NCBI GenBank assembly: GCA_009602725.1
Contig: WELB01000119.1
Span: 161,646 to 200,395, forward strand
Direction of reading: 5' to 3'
Source: Spirogloea muscicola
Lineage: Eukaryota; Streptophyta; Zygnematophyceae; Spirogloeales; Spirogloeaceae
DNA length: 38,750 nt
Part shown: positions 36,363 to 38,750 of the stretch, piece after piece
Layout of the letters: every line of letters begins with the position of its first letter
Position numbering within the stretch: the stretch's first letter is position 1
The notes under the pieces: model-generated
What the model saw: the letters and a program-made list of their open reading frames with translations, nothing else
What the model was told of the DNA's origin: nothing
Database searches by the model: none
Made by a program: the position numbers and the translations under genes

Positions 36363-36380
36363 TCACAGACCAGTCTGTGA
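36363..36380. repeat. Perfect 8-bp hairpin
   Basis: TCACAGAC, CA, GTCTGTGA. A short stem inside the locally duplicated stretch. Confidence 0.75.
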
Positions 36381-37037
36381 CTTACCTGAACCAGAGAAAT
36401 ACGTTCACCACTCATTCTGAGCGAGCTCTTTTTGTGCATGGCAGAGAGCCATCAAGGCTGTTGATCAAAGTATTGGTTTCCTGATAATGAGCTGGCAACT
36501 ATATCATATTCAGTAAGTCTAGCCACAGAAGCGGCAGGTAGGAAACGCGCACGCACCATATTAAAGTACAGAGTTGGTAAATCACAGTCTTGGCTGATTT
36601 TGACCAGAACTCGGAGGACAACAATGTGACAAAAGCTGTCAAGCAACAAGGCGGCAGGTCTCACTGGCAGTGGCCTTCTTAAGAGATACAAATCGAAGTG
36701 CAGGCAATGGCGCATGGTGTGAGTCACTGACAGGGAATTACATGCCAGCAAGCTGCAAATGCAGCAACTCGCACGTCAGCTCCTGAGGAGAGGCTAACTA
36801 GAGAACAGGCTGACTTGCACTTACATATGCTAGCTGCTTGTGACTGATTGTGATGGCTTCAGCTCTGCCGGTAGACTTGACCAGAGCAACGGACCTACAG
36901 ATTTTTGCACCTACTCGCGATAGCGCTTTAGCTACGGGCCCTACTGGGGCTCCACTGCAGAGGAACAGAGCGCATGCCATGGTGTGCCCGCAGGCGATCA
37001 CGCACGAGACTCAGGCTCCGACGTCGGCTGCAAGTGC

Positions 37038-38536
37038 TCAGAGCTGGGACCCATCAGCGAGCAACAGACCCTCCAACTCTTCCCAGTACAGCTCCTCTTC
37101 GTCATCGTCCATGTAATGGACCTGCCAATACACTACGAGTGGTGATGCTGCAAAGCGCACCACACATGCTGCTGCACCATGGACCCCCACCAGGATGGAG
37201 TTGCCGAAGCTTTGTAAAATCTCAGCAGATTGTAGTAATGGAGGTCTTTTCACAGCCTACACACCACCTTCATGTCCCCTGTACACGTAGAAAGTATCAG
37301 CAGCCTCAACATAGTCGGCGAGCGGTCCCGTCAGCAAGTCATGGGGAGAATGCTGACCTTGTAGAGCTCGGCCTCGCTGTCGAACTCGACAACGGTGCCC
37401 TCAAAGGGCTCGTCGTCAAAGGTCTTAGACAGCCTGCTTCCTACGAGCGCCGCGCCGGGCCCTGCCGAGGCCAAGGTCGGAGGCGCCGCCGCCGCGGGCT
37501 TGCCGGCGGCTCCATGGCGCTTGGGTATTCGGGGCCCCTTCTTCTGCCTCGTCGCCTTGGTCGCCGCAGCGCTGCTGTCGTCACGGTGGACGTGCTCGCC
37601 CTTCTTCTGCCTCGCCACCTTCTTGGCCGCCACGGCGCCGCCATCCTGGTCGACCAGGCCCTCAATCGTCGGGCCCGACGCCATGGCCACGTACGTCCCC
37701 GCGCTCTTGCGCTTGGCCGGCCGCTCCAGCATGGTGATCGGGCCCAACTCTTGCGCCTTCGGCCTCCGCTTCACCCTGCCGCTGGTACGCCGAGCCGGGC
37801 CCCCTGCCGCCGGCGAAATCGTCTCCTGACCCTTTGCTTCGTGGTCCCCACCACTGGCCTTCATCCCATCTCCGCGTGCCATGCCAGACAGTGGCACCTC
37901 CTGCAGCTCCGTGGGCTCCGCCTTCTGAGTTTCGCCAGTGGCCATCAGCAGCTCGTCCATGCCCTTGGTCCGCGGTGGCACCGCAGCCGCCTCCCACTTC
38001 AGCCCGTGTCCCATGTCCTGCTCGCCCAGTGCCGCCGCCGGAGCCTCCTCGCCCGCTTCTCCCCCGCCAAACGGCAGAGCCGTCGACAACGGCGGCGGCT
38101 CTGCGGCCTTGCCCGCCTCATCTCTGACGCTCGCCAGCATCACCTCCAGAGCCTTGGCGGTGAACGGCAAGAGGCTCGACGGCGGCGACGCCTCCTGGCC
38201 GCCGCTGTCGGCCGCCGGCGGCTCCTCAAGAGCCTCACGCGGCCGCTCGGCCGCCGGCTCCGAGCCTTCGGATATCCGAGCGGCCGCCGCTTGGGCGCCG
38301 TTGCCATTGCCAGGGTCTGCCGGCACCACCGCCACGACCGTCGTCGTGGTCGTCGTCCTCCGGCGCACGATCCTGGCCCTGGCGTCCAGCCGCGGCGGCA
38401 GCGTCAGCCATGACCACGACTTGACGAGACGCCGGCGAGCTAGAGCTGCAGGGGGGTCCCTCACTTGACGGCCTTCCCGTCGGGCCGGGCCTCGGGGGCC
38501 CCGGCGGCCACTGGCTCCTTCGCCAACGCCACGGCG

Positions 38537-38577
<41 letters not shown>

Positions 38578-38750
38578 TCCAGCTCCAGCTCCTTGCTCTC
38601 GCTCGGCCTCCGGCACCAGCGTCGGCTCCAGCTCGTGCCATTCCAGGTCCTCCTCGTCGCCGTCCTCGTACCGCACCTGCCGCCGCCGCCGCCGCCGCCG
38701 CCGTCGCTAACGCCTCAGTGCGCCGAGCGCCACGGCGTGGCCGCCGCGGC
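37038..38750 (-). CDS. Tudor-like domain protein, partial (5' end off window)
   Basis: The visible part has two related Tudor-like modules. The first is only half seen: exon 38676-38465 opens VRYEDGDEEDLEWHELEP, which must continue a strand coded off the window. A long disordered linker follows, rich in Ala, Glu, Pro and Lys, with SGRVKRRPK (AT-hook-like) and two Lys-rich RQKKG boxes. The second module is whole: LVGSRLSKTFDDEPFEGTVV...ELYKV ending an exon at 37358, then VHYMDDDEEELYWEELEG in the last exon 37121-37038. Such modules occur in plant and algal chromatin proteins (for example beside PHD/DDT domains) and read histone or DNA-associated marks; that role is inferred. The join between 38465 and about 38420 is unresolved: AA|GTGAGG is a good donor, but no acceptor keeps both phase and the linker frame cleanly, so a frame error or another exon layout is possible. 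Confidence 0.6.
38536..38580 (-). repeat. GCC/GCG triplet tract coding for poly-Ala
   Basis: A near-pure GCC run in the Tudor-like gene gives about a dozen Ala residues directly after the first module. A second CCG tract (38680-38706) lies in the intron just before that exon. Confidence 0.85.

Larger units (their letters stand above)
35219..37037. other. Spacer with strong hairpins, no gene recognised
   Basis: Contains the 3' UTR of the LYCHOS-like gene (left) and of the Tudor-like gene (right), which converge here. Three inverted repeats stand out (35528-35561, 35899-35944, 36363-36380). Two related stretches around 36215-36380 and 36428-36600 share GGCA(T/G)AGAGCCATCAAG and GTTGGTAA(C/A)TCACAG. 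Minus-strand open frames over them (for example ELPTVCIS and DLPTLYFN) are not recognised. Confidence 0.5.

Noticed and set aside
36974-38413. 479-codon open frame on the plus strand
   Set aside because: It is antisense to the Tudor-like gene; its length comes from GC-rich codons on the other strand and its residues (Arg/His/Ser-rich) resemble no family.

Overview
The window is nuclear DNA from a eukaryote, most likely a green alga (Chlorophyta). The genes are cut by many short introns with GT-AG borders and one GC-AG border. Several first exons start in GCC/GCG triplet runs coding for poly-Ala or Pro-Leu. The proteins look plant-like (TCTP, MON1, a GH1 beta-glucosidase), alongside families not typical of land plants (RecD2-type helicase, PqaA/AprA-like protein, GPR155/LYCHOS-like protein). 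There are no operons, tRNAs, rRNAs or CRISPR arrays that I can see. All gene models were built by hand from splice borders, reading phase and remembered family sequence, so exon ends are predictions.

Layout. 1-2110: no gene recognised. 2111-6001 (-): 12-exon secreted PqaA/AprA-like alpha/beta-hydrolase. 6002-6433: divergent spacer. 6434-9966 (+): 13-exon GH1 beta-glucosidase. 9967-11830: spacer with repeats. 11831-16800 (+): 15-exon RecD2-like DNA helicase with a probable organelle-targeting leader. 16801-18059: convergent spacer with a repeat relic. 18060-21818 (-): 10-exon MON1. 21819-23552: spacer. 23553-25129 (-): 5-exon TCTP. 25130-29972: GC-rich 5' region of TCTP, then about 4 kb of nested, decayed repeats. 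29973-35218 (+): GPR155/LYCHOS-like gene, a PIN-like transporter fused to a GPCR-like bundle. 35219-37037: spacer with strong hairpins. 37038-38750 (-): 3' part of a gene with Tudor-like domains, running off the window.

The genes are independent transcription units. Three of them (MON1, TCTP, LYCHOS-like) touch late-endosome/lysosome or TOR biology in other eukaryotes, but adjacency here may be chance. The two most interesting items are the algal LYCHOS-like fusion protein and a degenerate repeat family recognisable by a conserved coding end, YSDLxLLTRGY-stop, present in about a dozen copies on both strands. Two ambiguous bases (6084 and 25195) lie in GC-rich tracts, so small frame errors there are possible.
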